NCBI GenBank assembly: GCA_964639255.1
Contig: CAZXDP010000023.1
Coordinates: forward strand, 1 to 36,135
Direction: 5' to 3'
DNA from: NZQO01 sp964639255
GTDB lineage: Bacteria > Bacteroidota > Bacteroidia > Flavobacteriales > Flavobacteriaceae
DNA length: 36,135 nucleotides
How positions within the stretch are numbered: position 1 is the stretch's first letter; each line of letters begins with the position of its first letter. This document shows positions 15,571 through 23,795 of the stretch, one piece after another. The notes beneath the pieces are model-generated. The model was not told the origin of the DNA, did no database searches, and saw nothing but the letters and a program-made list of their open reading frames with translations. The position numbers and the translations under genes were made by a program.

Positions 15571-17997
15571 ATGAAGATTTCATACAACTGGCTAAAGCAA
15601 TTTATCCAAATAAACTGGAGCCCTGAGAAAACCGGGGCCCTTTTGACCAATTTGGGCCTCGAAGTAGAGGGCATTGAACCTTTTTCCTCGATACCTGGCG
15701 CCTTGGAGGGTGTCGTTGTGGGTGAGGTGGTTTCTTGCGAGCAGCATCCCAATGCAGACAGATTAAAGGTTACGAAGGTCGATCTGGGGTCGGGAGATCC
15801 CGTACAAATTGTATGTGGGGCACCAAACGTTGCAAAAGGCCAAAAAGTGCCGGTGGCTACGGTGGGAACTAGGCTGTATGATAATGAAGGAAAGCCGTGG
15901 ACCATCAAGAAAGGAAAAATTCGCGGCGAGGAAAGTATGGGGATGATCTGTGCCGAAGATGAACTGAACTTAGGTCAGGGTCACGATGGTATTATGGTAT
16001 TGGATAGCAAACTTGCGCCCGGCACACCTCTCGCAACGCTGTTCGATGTTGAAAAAGATTTTGTATTCGAAATCGGTCTTACCCCAAACCGCGCCGATGC
16101 TATGAGCCATTGGGGCGTTGCCCGAGACGTACGTGCAGGACTCTTGCAGCAGGACATTTCCCTAGAACTTATTACCCCCAGCACGAGTAATTTTCACGTA
16201 GATAGTCGTACCCTTCGCTTCGATGTAGAGGTTAAGGACTACAGCAAGGCCCCTCGATACTGTGGTCTAACCTTGAAAGATATTAAAGTAGAAGAATCGC
16301 CTCGATGGTTGCAAAATAGGCTGTTGGCCATAGGGCTTACGCCCAAGAACAATGTAGTAGACGTCACCAATTATGTAATGCACGAACTGGGGCAACCGTT
16401 GCACGCGTTTGATGCCGCAAAAATAAAAGGACAAAAAATAATTGTTCAAACCCTACCGGCAGGCACTAAATTTACCACCTTAGACGATGTTAGCAGAGAA
16501 CTGCACGAAGAAGATCTTATGATTTGCGATGCCGAAAAACCATTGTGCATTGCCGGTGTTTTTGGTGGTGCTAATAGCGCCGTAACCGAGCGCACATCGA
16601 GCATTTTCCTTGAAAGTGCCTATTTTGATCCGGTGAGCGTCCGTAAGACGGCCAAACGCCACGGACTTAATACCGATGCCTCGTTTCGATTTGAGCGCGG
16701 CATAGACCCCAACTCTTGTAAGTATGCTATGCTACGGGCGGCCATTCTTATCCAAGAACTGGCGGGAGGTGAGTTTTCGAGCGATATTATCGATTTATAC
16801 CCAAAGAAGATTGCAGACCACCAGGTAGTGTTGAATTATCGCAACTGCGATACGTTGATTGGCCAAGAAATACCCCGTGAAACCATAAAGGATATCTTAA
16901 CGTCGTTGGAAATTAAAGTGAACAACGTAACAGAAACGGGAATTGGAATGACCATTCCCGCCTACCGAAACGACGTGACGCGCGAGGCCGATGTGATAGA
17001 GGAAATTTTGAGGGTGTATGGGTATAACAACATCGCATTTAACGAAAAGCTGAATGCCTCCATAGCGACCACGCAACCGGTAGAAGACTACCAAATACAG
17101 AACAAAACGGCTTCTCAATTGGTGGCCTTGGGCTTTCATGAAATGATGGCCAATTCCCTTACGAGTAAAAAGTACAACGAACTTACTGATACGCTTAAGG
17201 AAAAATATACGGTAGAAATGCTCAATCCCTTAAGCCAAGATCTGGCAGTAATGCGACAGTCGATGCTTTTCGGTAATTTGGAAGCATTGGCATATAATCT
17301 CAATAGGCGTAGAGAAAATGTGAAATTGTTCGAGTTTGGAAAAACCTACCACAATTTTCCCAAGGGTCGCGTAGAGCAAAAGCACCTGTCGCTAATTCTA
17401 GCGGGCCAAAAACAGGAAGCAAATTGGGTGCAGCCCTCACAAAAGGTTGGTTTCTTTTATCTGAAAGGCATCGTATATGCTACCTTGGAACGCTTAGGCC
17501 TTACCGAAATTAACGAGGGACCTTTAGAAAGTGATCTATTTTCAGAAGGAATCGTGCTATCTATTCAGAAAAAACCATTGGTTAGTTTAGGGGTACTTAA
17601 GAAGAAACTGACGAAACGGTTTGATGTCGATGTTGAAACTCTATACGCAGATTTCAATTGGGATTCGGTTTTGGCTTCGATCCCTGCCCTAGGATTCAAT
17701 ATAAAACCCATTCCGAAGTATCCAGAGGTAACGCGAGATTTTGCACTACTGGTGAATACATCGGTGACATTTGGCGAATTGCGGGAAACCGCTCTAAAAA
17801 CCGAGAAAAAATTATTAAAAAATGTCTCGCTATTCGATGTTTATACCGGCCAGAATGTTCCAGAGGGAAAAAAGAGCTATGCCATTAGCTTTACCTTGCA
17901 AGATGAGAGCAAGACACTTACCGATAAACAAATTGATAAAATTATGGGGAAATTGCAACAACAGTTCGAAACGGTATACGGAGCCCAGTTGCGATAA
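15571..17997 (+). CDS. pheT: Phenylalanyl-tRNA synthetase beta subunit
   Basis: Beta subunit of the alpha2/beta2 PheRS, charging tRNA-Phe in the cytoplasm. 808 aa. Begins MKISYNWLKQFI, the usual N-terminus. Domains in order: tRNA-binding OB domain (about 40-150, HPNADRLKVTKVDLG), B3/B4 editing domain (about 210-400; ESAYFDPVSVRKTAKRHG, TDASFRFERGIDP), B5 domain (about 405-480), pseudo-catalytic core (NSLTSKKYNEL, LNPLSQDLAVMRQSML, FEFGKTYH), and the C-terminal ferredoxin-fold anticodon-binding domain (about 715-808, PKYPEVTRDFALLV, FDVYTGQNVPEGKKSYA). The alpha subunit gene is not in the window, so pheS and pheT are unlinked here, as in many Bacteroidota. A strong terminator follows directly. 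Confidence 0.97.
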   Translation: MKISYNWLKQFIQINWSPEKTGALLTNLGLEVEGIEPFSSIPGALEGVVVGEVVSCEQHPNADRLKVTKVDLGSGDPVQIVCGAPNVAKGQKVPVATVGTRLYDNEGKPWTIKKGKIRGEESMGMICAEDELNLGQGHDGIMVLDSKLAPGTPLATLFDVEKDFVFEIGLTPNRADAMSHWGVARDVRAGLLQQDISLELITPSTSNFHVDSRTLRFDVEVKDYSKAPRYCGLTLKDIKVEESPRWLQNRLLAIGLTPKNNVVDVTNYVMHELGQPLHAFDAAKIKGQKIIVQTLPAGTKFTTLDDVSRELHEEDLMICDAEKPLCIAGVFGGANSAVTERTSSIFLESAYFDPVSVRKTAKRHGLNTDASFRFERGIDPNSCKYAMLRAAILIQELAGGEFSSDIIDLYPKKIADHQVVLNYRNCDTLIGQEIPRETIKDILTSLEIKVNNVTETGIGMTIPAYRNDVTREADVIEEILRVYGYNNIAFNEKLNASIATTQPVEDYQIQNKTASQLVALGFHEMMANSLTSKKYNELTDTLKEKYTVEMLNPLSQDLAVMRQSMLFGNLEALAYNLNRRRENVKLFEFGKTYHNFPKGRVEQKHLSLILAGQKQEANWVQPSQKVGFFYLKGIVYATLERLGLTEINEGPLESDLFSEGIVLSIQKKPLVSLGVLKKKLTKRFDVDVETLYADFNWDSVLASIPALGFNIKPIPKYPEVTRDFALLVNTSVTFGELRETALKTEKKLLKNVSLFDVYTGQNVPEGKKSYAISFTLQDESKTLTDKQIDKIMGKLQQQFETVYGAQLR

Positions 17998-18000
17998 AAA

Positions 18001-18026
18001 AAAATGCGGCCCCAGGGCCGCATTTT
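18001..18026. terminator. Bidirectional intrinsic terminator between pheT and the fasciclin gene
   Basis: Perfect 11-bp inverted repeat AAAATGCGGCC / GGCCGCATTTT with a 4-nt loop (CCAG). Flanking A and T runs let it work on both strands, ending pheT at 17997 and the convergent fasciclin gene at 18048. Confidence 0.85.
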
Positions 18027-18047
18027 CCTTTCAACCAAACATACAAC

Positions 18048-18644
18048 TTACGATGCCGGCAATACTACGGTATCGATCACATGAATAACACCATTGGCTT
18101 GGTGCACATCGGCGATGGTTACCATAGCCGTATTACCATTGGCATCTTTCAGCACAACATTATTTCCTTTTAACATAGCAGTTAATTTCCCACCATTAAC
18201 CGTGGTGAATGAAGCGCTTCCATTACCTTTCTTAATCGCAGCCACGATATCCTTTGCAGCGTAAGACCCCGCCACTACATGGTATGTAAGAACTCCTTGA
18301 AGTTGTTTTTTGTTTTCAGGCTTCAGCAGCGTAGGTACCGTACCCTCTGGTAGTTTATTGAATGCGGCATTGGTAGGGGCAAAAACGGTAAAGGGACCAT
18401 CAGACTGCAAGGTTGCTACAAGATCTGCAGCTTGCACCGCAGCTACCAGTGTCGTGTGGTCTTTGGAATTGATGGCATTTTCAACTATGTTCTTGCTGGG
18501 ATACATGGCTGCACCACCTACCATTACGGTTTTCTCTTTGGCGTTGTCTTTCTTCATCATGTCTTTTTGTGCATAAGCGTTTGAAGTAACACCCAAAATA
18601 GCGAACATAAAAAGCGCCGAGGCGATAATTTTTGAATTTTTCAT
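18048..18644 (-). CDS. Secreted fasciclin (FAS1) domain protein
   Basis: 198 aa from ATG 18644 (the in-frame codon at 18650 is TTG). Signal peptide 1-26 (KIIASALFMFAILGVTSNAYAQ), cleavage after AYA or AQ. Then a short charged stretch (KDMMKKDNAKEK) and one FAS1 domain from about 55 to the end, with the H1-like box GPFTVFAPTNAAFNKLP and the H2-like box NGVIHVIDTVVLPAS. FAS1 domains serve in adhesion or carbohydrate binding at the cell surface or matrix; the ligand here is unknown. No sorting domain or lipobox, so it is probably periplasmic or released. Confidence 0.9.
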   Translation of the reverse strand: MKNSKIIASALFMFAILGVTSNAYAQKDMMKKDNAKEKTVMVGGAAMYPSKNIVENAINSKDHTTLVAAVQAADLVATLQSDGPFTVFAPTNAAFNKLPEGTVPTLLKPENKKQLQGVLTYHVVAGSYAAKDIVAAIKKGNGSASFTTVNGGKLTAMLKGNNVVLKDANGNTAMVTIADVHQANGVIHVIDTVVLPAS

Positions 18645-18822
18645 AATCAATTTTTATTTGTTTGTTTCTTACATAAACGGAACTTCAGCCATACCGGTTT
18701 GCCCAGATTTTCTTTTTTAAGCTTTATTTAACAGAAATAGAATAAAACCACGCATCCATTGGGGAATGTTAAATTATTGTGTTACTTGTGTTTTGTGGTT
18801 ATTTTTAAGGTAAAAATTTGCT

Positions 18823-19539
18823 ATGTTACCTAAAACGAATATTGAAACCCAATTGAGGAAGGTTCGCGCCCGCAGGGGATCTCCAGACCTGATAATGGCA
18901 GAGGTTTCCAGAATTTTGTCTGAAAACCAGCAGCAGCGTGATGCCATTGCAAAAAAAATACTGAATCCATCCACGGCCCGAAGCAATCAACTTAAGTGGG
19001 AACTATTACCAGCATCACAGGTATTCCATATTGATGACATAAAGGAACTTTGCGTCACCTACCGCTTGCGCTTTCTGGATGCCCAATATTTTAAGGGGCC
19101 CATTCCCGAAGAAGCGATCACAAAAATCAGGGAGCTTGAAAAGCAGCATGAAACATCACTCGCCAAGTTCAAGATCGTGGCGCCCGCCAAGTTGCTCAAA
19201 CTTGAAAATGCCGATGACCCATTGCTCTTCGCACCTTTAGGAAATGATTTATATTATTTGGTGCATAAGTGGGGAAACGATTTGCACCCACTCCGAAAAT
19301 GGCTTATGTGGCCTTACAAATCGTTCGAGAACCTGTTGTTTTGCATATTTATTCTTAGCCTGGCGCTTACCGCGGTGATGCCTATGCACCTCTTCTCGAA
19401 AAACGTAACCGCGCAGGAATATGTACTTATGGCATTTTTTATGTTTAAGGCAGTAGGGGGCATTGTGCTCTATTACGGCTTCGCAAAAGGAAAAAATTTC
19501 AATTCAGCAATTTGGAAAAGCAAATACTATAACGCCTAA
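18823..19539 (+). CDS. Conserved-looking membrane protein of unknown function
   Basis: 238 aa. Residues 1-165 are soluble and charged, with a basic N-terminus (LRKVRARRGSPD) and a helical, acidic-basic middle (EEAITKIRELEKQHE). Two membrane helices follow at about 170-188 and 200-220, with a short basic tail. The soluble part contains HIDDIKELCVTYRLRFLDAQYF and LFAPLGNDLYYLVHKWG, which look like conserved blocks, but I do not recognise a family. With the tail inserted in the membrane, the large N-terminal domain probably faces the cytoplasm. The DUF2007 gene begins 3 nt after its stop, so the pair is an operon. The 178-nt gap upstream holds no convincing promoter. Confidence 0.7.
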   Translation: MLPKTNIETQLRKVRARRGSPDLIMAEVSRILSENQQQRDAIAKKILNPSTARSNQLKWELLPASQVFHIDDIKELCVTYRLRFLDAQYFKGPIPEEAITKIRELEKQHETSLAKFKIVAPAKLLKLENADDPLLFAPLGNDLYYLVHKWGNDLHPLRKWLMWPYKSFENLLFCIFILSLALTAVMPMHLFSKNVTAQEYVLMAFFMFKAVGGIVLYYGFAKGKNFNSAIWKSKYYNA

Positions 19540-19542
19540 ATT

Positions 19543-19785
19543 ATGAAACAATCTGACGAAACAGTTCGTATCTTTACCGGTCCGGCGATGATCGCCAAAG
19601 GCCTAATATCGCACCTTCAGGAAATGGGCATTCGCCCTATAGAACGAAACGACAACGAAAGCAGCATACAAGCAGGTTTTACCGCGGGTGTCCCTGGGCA
19701 GGTTATGCTCTATATACGTAAGGACCAATTGGAACGGGCACAGCCTTTAATAGACGAATATTTGGCCGATATAGGCGAAAGATAA
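19543..19785 (+). CDS. DUF2007 (putative signal-transducing) small protein
   Basis: 80 aa, no signal or membrane helix. The pattern VRIFTGPAMIAKGLISHLQEMGI, then GVPGQVMLYIRKDQLERAQPLIDEYL, is that of the DUF2007 / putative signal-transducing family: a ferredoxin-like beta-alpha-beta fold in which residues after the second strand carry hydrophobic contacts. Family members are fused or adjacent to membrane and proteolysis partners in other bacteria, but no function is established. Here it is coupled to the unknown two-helix membrane protein upstream. Confidence 0.8.
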   Translation: MKQSDETVRIFTGPAMIAKGLISHLQEMGIRPIERNDNESSIQAGFTAGVPGQVMLYIRKDQLERAQPLIDEYLADIGER

Positions 19786-19805
19786 GCTAAGTTTGTTATA
19801 CCGTA

Positions 19806-21431
19806 CTACACGCCAACGGCATACAGTTTATCGCGCTGCTCCTTAATTTTCTTATCGCTCATATACTCATCGAAAGACATATAGCGATCCATAACCCCAT
19901 TGGGCGTAAGCTCCACAATACGGGTACCTACCGTTTGTGCAAATTCGTGATCGTGCGTAGTGAGCAACACGGTACCCTTAAAGTTCTTGAGGGAATTGTT
20001 AAAGGCAGTAATCGATTCCAAATCCAAATGGTTGGTTGGTTCGTCCAGCATTACCACATTGGCCCGCATCATCATCATTCTGCTCAGCATACAACGCACT
20101 TTCTCGCCACCTGAGAGTACATTCGCCTTTTTAAGGGCTTCCTCCCCGCTAAAAAGCATTTTACCTAGAAAACCGCGAATATACACTTCCTCCCGTTCTT
20201 CCTCAGTTTTAGCCCACTGGCGTAGCCAGTCTACTAACGACATATCATTTTGGAAAAAATCGCTGTTATCTAGCGGAAGGTAACTTTGGTTGGTGGTAAC
20301 CCCCCATTGGTAGCTGCCGGCATCGGCTTTTTGATTGCCATTGATGATTTCATAAAATGCCGTTGTGGCGCGCGAATCGCGAGAGTATACCACTACCTTG
20401 TCCCCCTTTGCCAAATTAAGGTGAATATTGCTAAAAAGCACCTCACCATCAAGGGAAGCCGCGAGATTCTCAACATTCAAGATTTGGTCTCCCGCCTCGC
20501 GTTCCCGTTCAAAAATAATGGCGGGGTAACGCCTGCTGGACGGACGGATAGTATCGACATTTAATTTTTCTAGCATCTTCTTGCGCGAAGTGGCCTGCTT
20601 AGATTTTGCCACGTTGGCGCTAAAGCGTTGGATGAACTCTTGCAATTCCTTGCGTTTTTCCTCGGCTTTCTTATTTTGCTGGGCACGTTGGCGGGCGGCC
20701 AATTGGCTGCTCTCATACCAGAAGGTATAGTTGCCACTATAGTGGTTTATCTTTCCGAAGTCAATATCGGAAATATGCGTGCAAACGGCATCCAGAAAGT
20801 GGCGGTCGTGAGATACTACGATTACACACTTGTCATAATTAGCGAGAAAGTTCTCCAACCAAGAAATGGTTTCGTAATCGAGGTCGTTGGTAGGCTCGTC
20901 CATAATTAGTACATCGGGCTCGCCAAAAAGAGCTTGTGCGAGCAGTACACGTACTTTCTGCTTACCGTCGAGATCGCCCATCAACGAGTAGTGCAAACTT
21001 TCATCAATACCTAAGTTTGAAAGCATCGCAGCAGCGTCGCTATCGGCGTTCCAGCCGTTCATTTCCTCAAAAGTCACCTGAAGCTCGCCTATCTTTTCAG
21101 CATTCTCATCGGTGTAATCTGCATAGAGGCTATCTATCTCGGTTTTTATACGGAAAAGCTCCTTGTTACCGCGAAGTACAGTTTCCAACACGGGATAGGC
21201 ATCGTACGCATTATGATTCTGCTCTAGTACCGACATTCGCTTGCCAGATTCTAAGTGCACGCGACCCGAGGTTGGATCCTGTTTGCCGGCCAAGATTTTA
21301 AGAAAGGTAGATTTTCCCGCACCATTGGCGCCTATAATTCCGTAGCAATTCCCTTCTACAAACTGCGTATTCACTTCATCGAATAGCACTCTCTTACCAA
21401 ATTGAACCGATAAATTTGAAACTGAAAGCAT
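19806..21431 (-). CDS. ABC-F family ATPase (YbiT-like) with one degenerate composite ATP site
   Basis: 541 aa, no membrane segment: a cytoplasmic, ribosome-directed ABC-F protein. Domain 1: Walker A GANGAGKS (34-41), Walker B LIMDEP with Asp178-Glu179, switch His208, but signature LDGKQ (154-158) in place of LSGGQ. Linker (about 240-300) is charged and helical, as expected for the P-site tRNA-interaction motif. Domain 2: intact signature LSGGE (439-443), Walker B Asp463-Glu464 and His493, but its Walker A position reads YSRDSRATT (349-357): the invariant Lys is Ala355 and the glycines are lost. Domain 1 Walker A pairs with domain 2 signature, and vice versa, so one site is complete and the other is degenerate on both sides. 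The start is set by a strong Shine-Dalgarno at 21438-21445. Confidence 0.9.
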   Translation of the reverse strand: MLSVSNLSVQFGKRVLFDEVNTQFVEGNCYGIIGANGAGKSTFLKILAGKQDPTSGRVHLESGKRMSVLEQNHNAYDAYPVLETVLRGNKELFRIKTEIDSLYADYTDENAEKIGELQVTFEEMNGWNADSDAAAMLSNLGIDESLHYSLMGDLDGKQKVRVLLAQALFGEPDVLIMDEPTNDLDYETISWLENFLANYDKCVIVVSHDRHFLDAVCTHISDIDFGKINHYSGNYTFWYESSQLAARQRAQQNKKAEEKRKELQEFIQRFSANVAKSKQATSRKKMLEKLNVDTIRPSSRRYPAIIFEREREAGDQILNVENLAASLDGEVLFSNIHLNLAKGDKVVVYSRDSRATTAFYEIINGNQKADAGSYQWGVTTNQSYLPLDNSDFFQNDMSLVDWLRQWAKTEEEREEVYIRGFLGKMLFSGEEALKKANVLSGGEKVRCMLSRMMMMRANVVMLDEPTNHLDLESITAFNNSLKNFKGTVLLTTHDHEFAQTVGTRIVELTPNGVMDRYMSFDEYMSDKKIKEQRDKLYAVGV

Positions 21432-21437
21432 GTTTTT

Positions 21438-21445
21438 CCTCCTTC
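21438..21445 (-). promoter_or_regulatory. Unusually strong Shine-Dalgarno sequence of the ABC-F gene
   Basis: GAAGGAGG on the minus strand, 6 nt before the ATG at 21431. Such a complete match is exceptional among the starts in this window, nearly all of which have none. Confidence 0.75.
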
Positions 21446-21459
21446 TTTTTAATTTTTTG

Positions 21460-21467
21460 CAAAAGTA
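21460..21467 (-). promoter_or_regulatory. -7 box of the ABC-F promoter
   Basis: TACTTTTG on the minus strand fits TAnnTTTG, 28 nt before the ATG. The leader would be about 22 nt, containing the Shine-Dalgarno. It is part of a divergent promoter region with 21551-21558. Confidence 0.55.
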
Positions 21468-21550
21468 GCCATTAATGACCTACAAAAGAAAGATTAACGT
21501 TTTAATATTGCTTTTAACCAGAAATTAACAAAACGACTGGGAGCAGTGCT

Positions 21551-21558
21551 TACTTTTG
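21551..21558 (+). promoter_or_regulatory. -7 box of the thioredoxin-like lipoprotein gene
   Basis: TACTTTTG, identical to the divergent box of the ABC-F gene. Transcription would start near 21563, which argues for the GTG at 21578 over the TTG at 21560. Confidence 0.5.
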
Positions 21559-21577
21559 TTTGAAACTTCTAAGCCCC

Positions 21578-22975
21578 GTGCACCTGGTAAAAAAAATACT
21601 TCTTGCAACATGCATCTATTGGCTCTGCCTCGCCTGCCAAGATAAGAAAGACCGCGAAACAACATGGATTGGCGGTGAAATTGTCAACCCAAAGGGCAAT
21701 TATGTCCTGCTTTCTAGAAACAATGAAATTATCGACTCCATCAAGCTAGATGAAAATAATTTCTTTTTGTACGAAGTCAAAGGTGCTAAAGAAGGGCTTT
21801 ATTCTTTTACACATAACGAATACCAAACGTTTTATTTGAGTCCTGGAGACAGCTTAATGCTGCGCGTAAATACTCTAGATTTTGACGAATCCCTAAGCTA
21901 CAGTGGTGATGGCAGTGAGGAAAATAACCTGCTCATCGAGTTTTTCTTGATGACTGAAGAAGAAAATTGGGTCATGCAAGAGTTGAATATGCTAAAACCC
22001 GAGGTTTTTGAAAGGAGTTTAGATTCGCTAAGCGTTTTACGGAAAAACCTCTACAATAATTTGGTGGCACAGGAAGATACAGATGCCACCTTTCGGGACA
22101 TCGCGAAGGCATACATTAAGTACGACAAATTACTTCGGAAGGAGCTATACGCCTCGGCCAATGCCGCTTCAGAGAACAAAATAAAACCTAGCGACCCCTA
22201 TTTCAACTATCGGAAGAAAATCGATTACGGCAATGAGCAATTAGGCACTTTTTATCCCTATTACCGCTTTCTCAATGCACATTTCGACAACCTTGCCTAC
22301 CAAGCCTACAACGGTTCAAGTTATGTAAACCGAGAAACTTACGAGCATAATAAGCAGAAGATGCTACTAATCGATAGTTTGGTTACAAGCGAAAATCTTA
22401 AAAATAGTTTGTTGCGGCGCAGCGTACGCCAATATTTAATCAACGGAAGCGACGCCGATAAGGAACAGGAAATGGTCAATCTGTTTCTGGAGCTTAGCAC
22501 TAGCCCAGAGCATAAAGAGGAAATTCAAAAATTGGCCAAGGCTACCATCAATTTGGTTCCCGGCAATACCATCCCCAATCTTCTTTTGGTTACGGCCGAC
22601 AATACCGTTAAGGACCTACATAGTCTTATCGAGAAGCCCACGGTTATTTTCTTTTGGAGTATTGAATCGATACGGCAGTATAAAGACATTCATACGCGCG
22701 CGGCAGAACTTCGATCTAAGTACCCTGAATATGATTTTATAGGAATCAATACCGACACCCATTTCAAAAAATGGCGAAAAGTGCTGACCAATACGGGTTA
22801 CAACCCCGATAAAGAATATCAATTTGAGAGCATTCAAGATGCGGAAAAGAAATTGGTACTCACCTCGCTTACCAAGGCATTTATATTGGACAAGGATGGC
22901 CAAATACTACATAGCAATGCCAACCTTACCAATCCTGAAATCGAGAAATTCTTACTCGGCAACCTGAACAAATAA
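21578..22975 (+). CDS. Thioredoxin-fold lipoprotein lacking the CXXC motif
   Basis: 465 aa from GTG 21578; an in-frame TTG at 21560 would sit at the predicted transcription start. Lipoprotein signal with lipobox CLAC (Cys20 in this numbering). N-terminal beta-rich domain of the DUF4369 type (GGEIVNPKGNYVLLSRNN, FYLSPGDSLMLRVNTL) to about 110, a helical middle region to about 330, then a TlpA/AhpC-like thioredoxin fold (PTVIFFWSIESIRQYKDI, YDFIGINTD, LTKAFILDKDGQILH). At the place of WCxxC it reads WSIESI, so neither redox cysteine exists. It may act as a binding or scaffold protein in the periplasm. Stand-alone gene ended by the hairpin at 22977-23009. Confidence 0.82.
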   Translation: MHLVKKILLATCIYWLCLACQDKKDRETTWIGGEIVNPKGNYVLLSRNNEIIDSIKLDENNFFLYEVKGAKEGLYSFTHNEYQTFYLSPGDSLMLRVNTLDFDESLSYSGDGSEENNLLIEFFLMTEEENWVMQELNMLKPEVFERSLDSLSVLRKNLYNNLVAQEDTDATFRDIAKAYIKYDKLLRKELYASANAASENKIKPSDPYFNYRKKIDYGNEQLGTFYPYYRFLNAHFDNLAYQAYNGSSYVNRETYEHNKQKMLLIDSLVTSENLKNSLLRRSVRQYLINGSDADKEQEMVNLFLELSTSPEHKEEIQKLAKATINLVPGNTIPNLLLVTADNTVKDLHSLIEKPTVIFFWSIESIRQYKDIHTRAAELRSKYPEYDFIGINTDTHFKKWRKVLTNTGYNPDKEYQFESIQDAEKKLVLTSLTKAFILDKDGQILHSNANLTNPEIEKFLLGNLNK

Positions 22976-22976
22976 A

Positions 22977-23009
22977 AAAAGTCTTTCGAGCTTAAACTGA
23001 AAGACTTTT
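22977..23009. terminator. Bidirectional intrinsic terminator
   Basis: AAAAGTCTTTC (22977-22987) and GAAAGACTTTT (22999-23009) form an 11-bp stem with an 11-nt loop, flanked by A and T runs. It serves the lipoprotein gene ending at 22975 and the convergent aldolase gene ending at 23034. Confidence 0.8.
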
Positions 23010-23033
23010 CATTGTTTAGTTACTGAGTACTGC

Positions 23034-23687
23034 CTAATTGCCTTTTTTGTAATCGGCAAGAAATTTTTCCAGTCCAATATCTGTCAACGGATGGTTCAGC
23101 AAACCTTCAATAGAGGACAATGGGCCCGTCATTACATCGGCACCAATCTTGGCACATTCCAGTACGTGCATAGTATGGCGTACCGACGCGGCCAAAATTT
23201 GTGTTTCAAAACCATAGTTATCGTAGATAAGCCGTATTTCGGCGATGAGGTTTAGGCCATCTGTAGAAATGTCGTCCAACCTACCTATAAAAGGCGAAAC
23301 ATAGGTAGCTCCAGCCTTAGCGGCCAACAGCGCCTGTCCCGCAGAGAACACTAAGGTGCAGTTGGTGCGAATACCGCGATCTGTAAAATACTTTATAGCC
23401 TTTACTCCTTCTTTGATCATAGGCACCTTTACCACGATTTGGTCGTGAAGTTCTGCAAGTTCTTCCCCTTCCTTGACGATACCGTCAAAATCGGTTGCAA
23501 TTACTTCAGCAGAAACGTCACCTTCAACGATGTTGCAAATAGCGACGTAATGCTTCAAAATATTATTACGGCCGGTAATTCCCTCCTTGGCCATAAGTGA
23601 AGGGTTGGTAGTTACGCCATCTAGGACGCCCAAATTTTGAGCCTCTTTTATCTGGTCTAGGTTCGCAGTATCTATAAAAAATTTCAT
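23034..23687 (-). CDS. fsa: Transaldolase-like / fructose-6-phosphate aldolase family protein
   Basis: 217 aa from ATG 23687, the family's usual length and start (MKFFIDTANLDQI); an upstream in-frame start at 23729 is not needed. Class I aldolase of the small transaldolase group: GVTTNPSLMAKEG (25-37), Schiff-base Lys87 in VVKVPM, NCTLVFSAGQALLAA, YVSPFIGRLDD, ILAASVRH, GADVMTGPL. It acts in the non-oxidative pentose phosphate pathway (transaldolase) or as an F6P aldolase. Sequence alone does not separate the two activities in this subfamily. The neighbour is an unrelated dehydrogenase 108 nt upstream on the same strand. Confidence 0.93.
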   Translation of the reverse strand: MKFFIDTANLDQIKEAQNLGVLDGVTTNPSLMAKEGITGRNNILKHYVAICNIVEGDVSAEVIATDFDGIVKEGEELAELHDQIVVKVPMIKEGVKAIKYFTDRGIRTNCTLVFSAGQALLAAKAGATYVSPFIGRLDDISTDGLNLIAEIRLIYDNYGFETQILAASVRHTMHVLECAKIGADVMTGPLSSIEGLLNHPLTDIGLEKFLADYKKGN

Positions 23688-23795
23688 CGGTAAAACGGTT
23701 TCAAGTTTAGTGGCTGTAAAAGTAAGCAAGATTGAGGCCTTCTAAAACGAATTGCCAAAAAACTTATCATTTAGTCGAGGGAATCCCCTCAGTAG

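Noticed and set aside
18651..18822. Divergent region between the fasciclin and 18823 genes, searched for promoters or a small gene
   Set aside because: AT-rich with only near-matches to the -7 box (for example TACTTGTG); no small reading frame or hairpin worth naming.
23777..23790. Small hairpin GAGGG/CCCTC after the SDR stop
   Set aside because: Stem of only 5 bp, and the T run on the minus strand lies about 15 nt further, so it is not a credible intrinsic terminator.
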